Below, piece after piece: positions 63,351 to 64,000 of a stretch of DNA of 64,000 nucleotides; position 1 is the first letter of the stretch; each line of letters begins with the position of its first letter. Where the stretch lies: the NCBI RefSeq assembly GCF_003054325.1, contig NZ_QBKU01000001.1, forward strand, positions 1 through 64,000, read 5' to 3'. The notes under the pieces were generated by a model, which did not search any database, was not told where the DNA came from, and worked only from the letters and a program-made list of their open reading frames with translations. The position numbers and the translations under genes are program-made. The DNA is from Sulfitobacter mediterraneus. GTDB taxonomy: Bacteria; Pseudomonadota; Alphaproteobacteria; Rhodobacterales; Rhodobacteraceae.

Positions 63351-64000
63351 TTAGTGAGACGGATGCAATGCGTCTTTCAGATACACGCATGTCAGAATGG
63401 TAAATACGTAGGCCTGGATGAAGGACACCAGCACCTCAAGCCCGTACATGGCTGTGATGGCCACAACCGAAACCGGGCTGATCACTGTGATCGCGGCAAA
63501 GCCTGCGAACACTTTGATCACCGCGTGGCCCGCCATAACGTTGCCCGCCAAACGAATGGAGTGGCTGACCGGACGCACGAAATAAGAGATCAGTTCGATA
63601 ATCGCCAGAACCGGACGCAGCGGCAGTGGCGCCGAGGCCACCCAGAACAGGCCCAAGAAGGCCGCGCCGTTTTTGACAAAGCCCAGAATGGTCACCGTCA
63701 GGAATACCGCCAGCGCCAGCACCACTGTGACCGCAAAATGCGACGTCGGGGTAAAGGATGTCGGGATCAGGCCGAGGAAGTTGGCACAGACAATGAACAT
63801 GAACAGCGTCATGATGTAGGGGAAGTATTTCACCCCCTCCTTGCCGCAGATGTCTTCGACCATTTTGTAGACAAAACCGTAGGCCAGCTCAGCAACCGAC
63901 TGCATCCGCGAGGGGATCATCGCCCGTTTGGAGCTGCCCAGAACCAGCAGCGCAAAGGTCGCAACAACGGCCAGAGCCATCCAGACGGTGGCATTGGTTA
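63351..64000 (-). CDS. atpB: ATP synthase F0 subunit a, C-terminal part
   Basis: Partial gene running off the right edge; about 216 C-terminal residues are visible (the frame reads ...[12 protein letters not shown]). The essential Arg is in [14 protein letters not shown]. Several membrane helices follow, and the end is [15 protein letters not shown]. It forms the proton half-channels against the c ring. It is the first gene of the atpB-atpE-b'-atpF run seen here. Confidence 0.96.
   Translation of the reverse strand, partial: TNATVWMALAVVATFALLVLGSSKRAMIPSRMQSVAELAYGFVYKMVEDICGKEGVKYFPYIMTLFMFIVCANFLGLIPTSFTPTSHFAVTVVLALAVFLTVTILGFVKNGAAFLGLFWVASAPLPLRPVLAIIELISYFVRPVSHSIRLAGNVMAGHAVIKVFAGFAAITVISPVSVVAITAMYGLEVLVSFIQAYVFTILTCVYLKDALHPSH

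Overview
The window reads as a GC-rich stretch of the core chromosome of a Rhodobacterales (Roseobacter-type) alphaproteobacterium. The evidence is the gene content and order. A ChvI-ChvG two-component system, short HPr kinase, RapZ, EIIA-Man and HPr form one run divergent from pckA. The ATP synthase F0 cluster carries separate b and b' subunits. A long methylsuccinyl-CoA dehydrogenase of the ethylmalonyl-CoA pathway is present. The lepB-rnc-era-DUF1491-recO and rsh-DUF2062-pdxJ-acpS runs and three tandem peptide deformylase genes beside fmt also fit this group. No rRNA, tRNA, insertion sequence, prophage or CRISPR array was seen.

Layout. 1-7.4 kb: the start of tuf, a lipoprotein, a lone cytochrome P450, an M48 protease with a DUF898 membrane protein, and parC. 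7.5-14.3 kb: an SH3-domain protein, an SDR enzyme, a small twin-helix membrane protein with cobalamin adenosyltransferase, a GyrI-like protein, etfBA, a DUF6473-like protein and 3-hydroxybutyryl-CoA dehydrogenase. 14.4-21.8 kb: a lipid acyltransferase, the regulatory PTS/ChvGI run and pckA. 21.8-28.2 kb: an uncharacterised GNAT-like gene, a LysR-like regulator divergent from an XRE regulator, a TauE permease, mcd, a TetR regulator divergent from a membrane protein, and a META lipoprotein. 28.2-37.4 kb: a long minus-strand housekeeping run (recO, DUF1491, era, rnc, lepB, acpS, pdxJ, DUF2062, rsh, rpoZ, folK). 37.5-44.3 kb: a NYN protein, a LuxR-type regulator without luxI, EamA/MarR, ispH, lysE, a split DUF3429 gene, a methyltransferase, rnhA and a TRIC-type channel. 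44.3-54.9 kb: fmt and three def genes, a MalY/PatB lyase, transporters, glutathionyl-hydroquinone reductase, a degenerate receiver protein, cobC-cobD, a lytic transglycosylase and a rhodanese. 55-64 kb: a 29-residue membrane-protein candidate, smc, small lipoproteins, a FadR-type regulator, a trypsin-like protease and atpF-atpF'-atpE-atpB.

How the genes fit together. EtfAB, Mcd and 3-hydroxybutyryl-CoA dehydrogenase point to C2/C4 acyl-CoA assimilation, and PckA and the HprK/HPr/EIIA/ChvGI block to control of carbon flux. Many neighbours overlap by 1-8 bases, which suggests translational coupling. Four regulators (TetR, MarR, LysR-like, FadR-like) have clear palindromes or direct repeats in their own upstream regions.

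The observations most worth following are: the DUF3429 gene split by a frameshift; a 29-residue single-helix protein gene with a near-perfect ribosome binding site, a TTG start and its own terminator; a terminator hairpin containing the ribosome binding site of the next gene; a peptide deformylase paralog lacking two key residues; and a two-copy intergenic element sitting at convergent gene ends. No obviously new multi-gene system was recognised.
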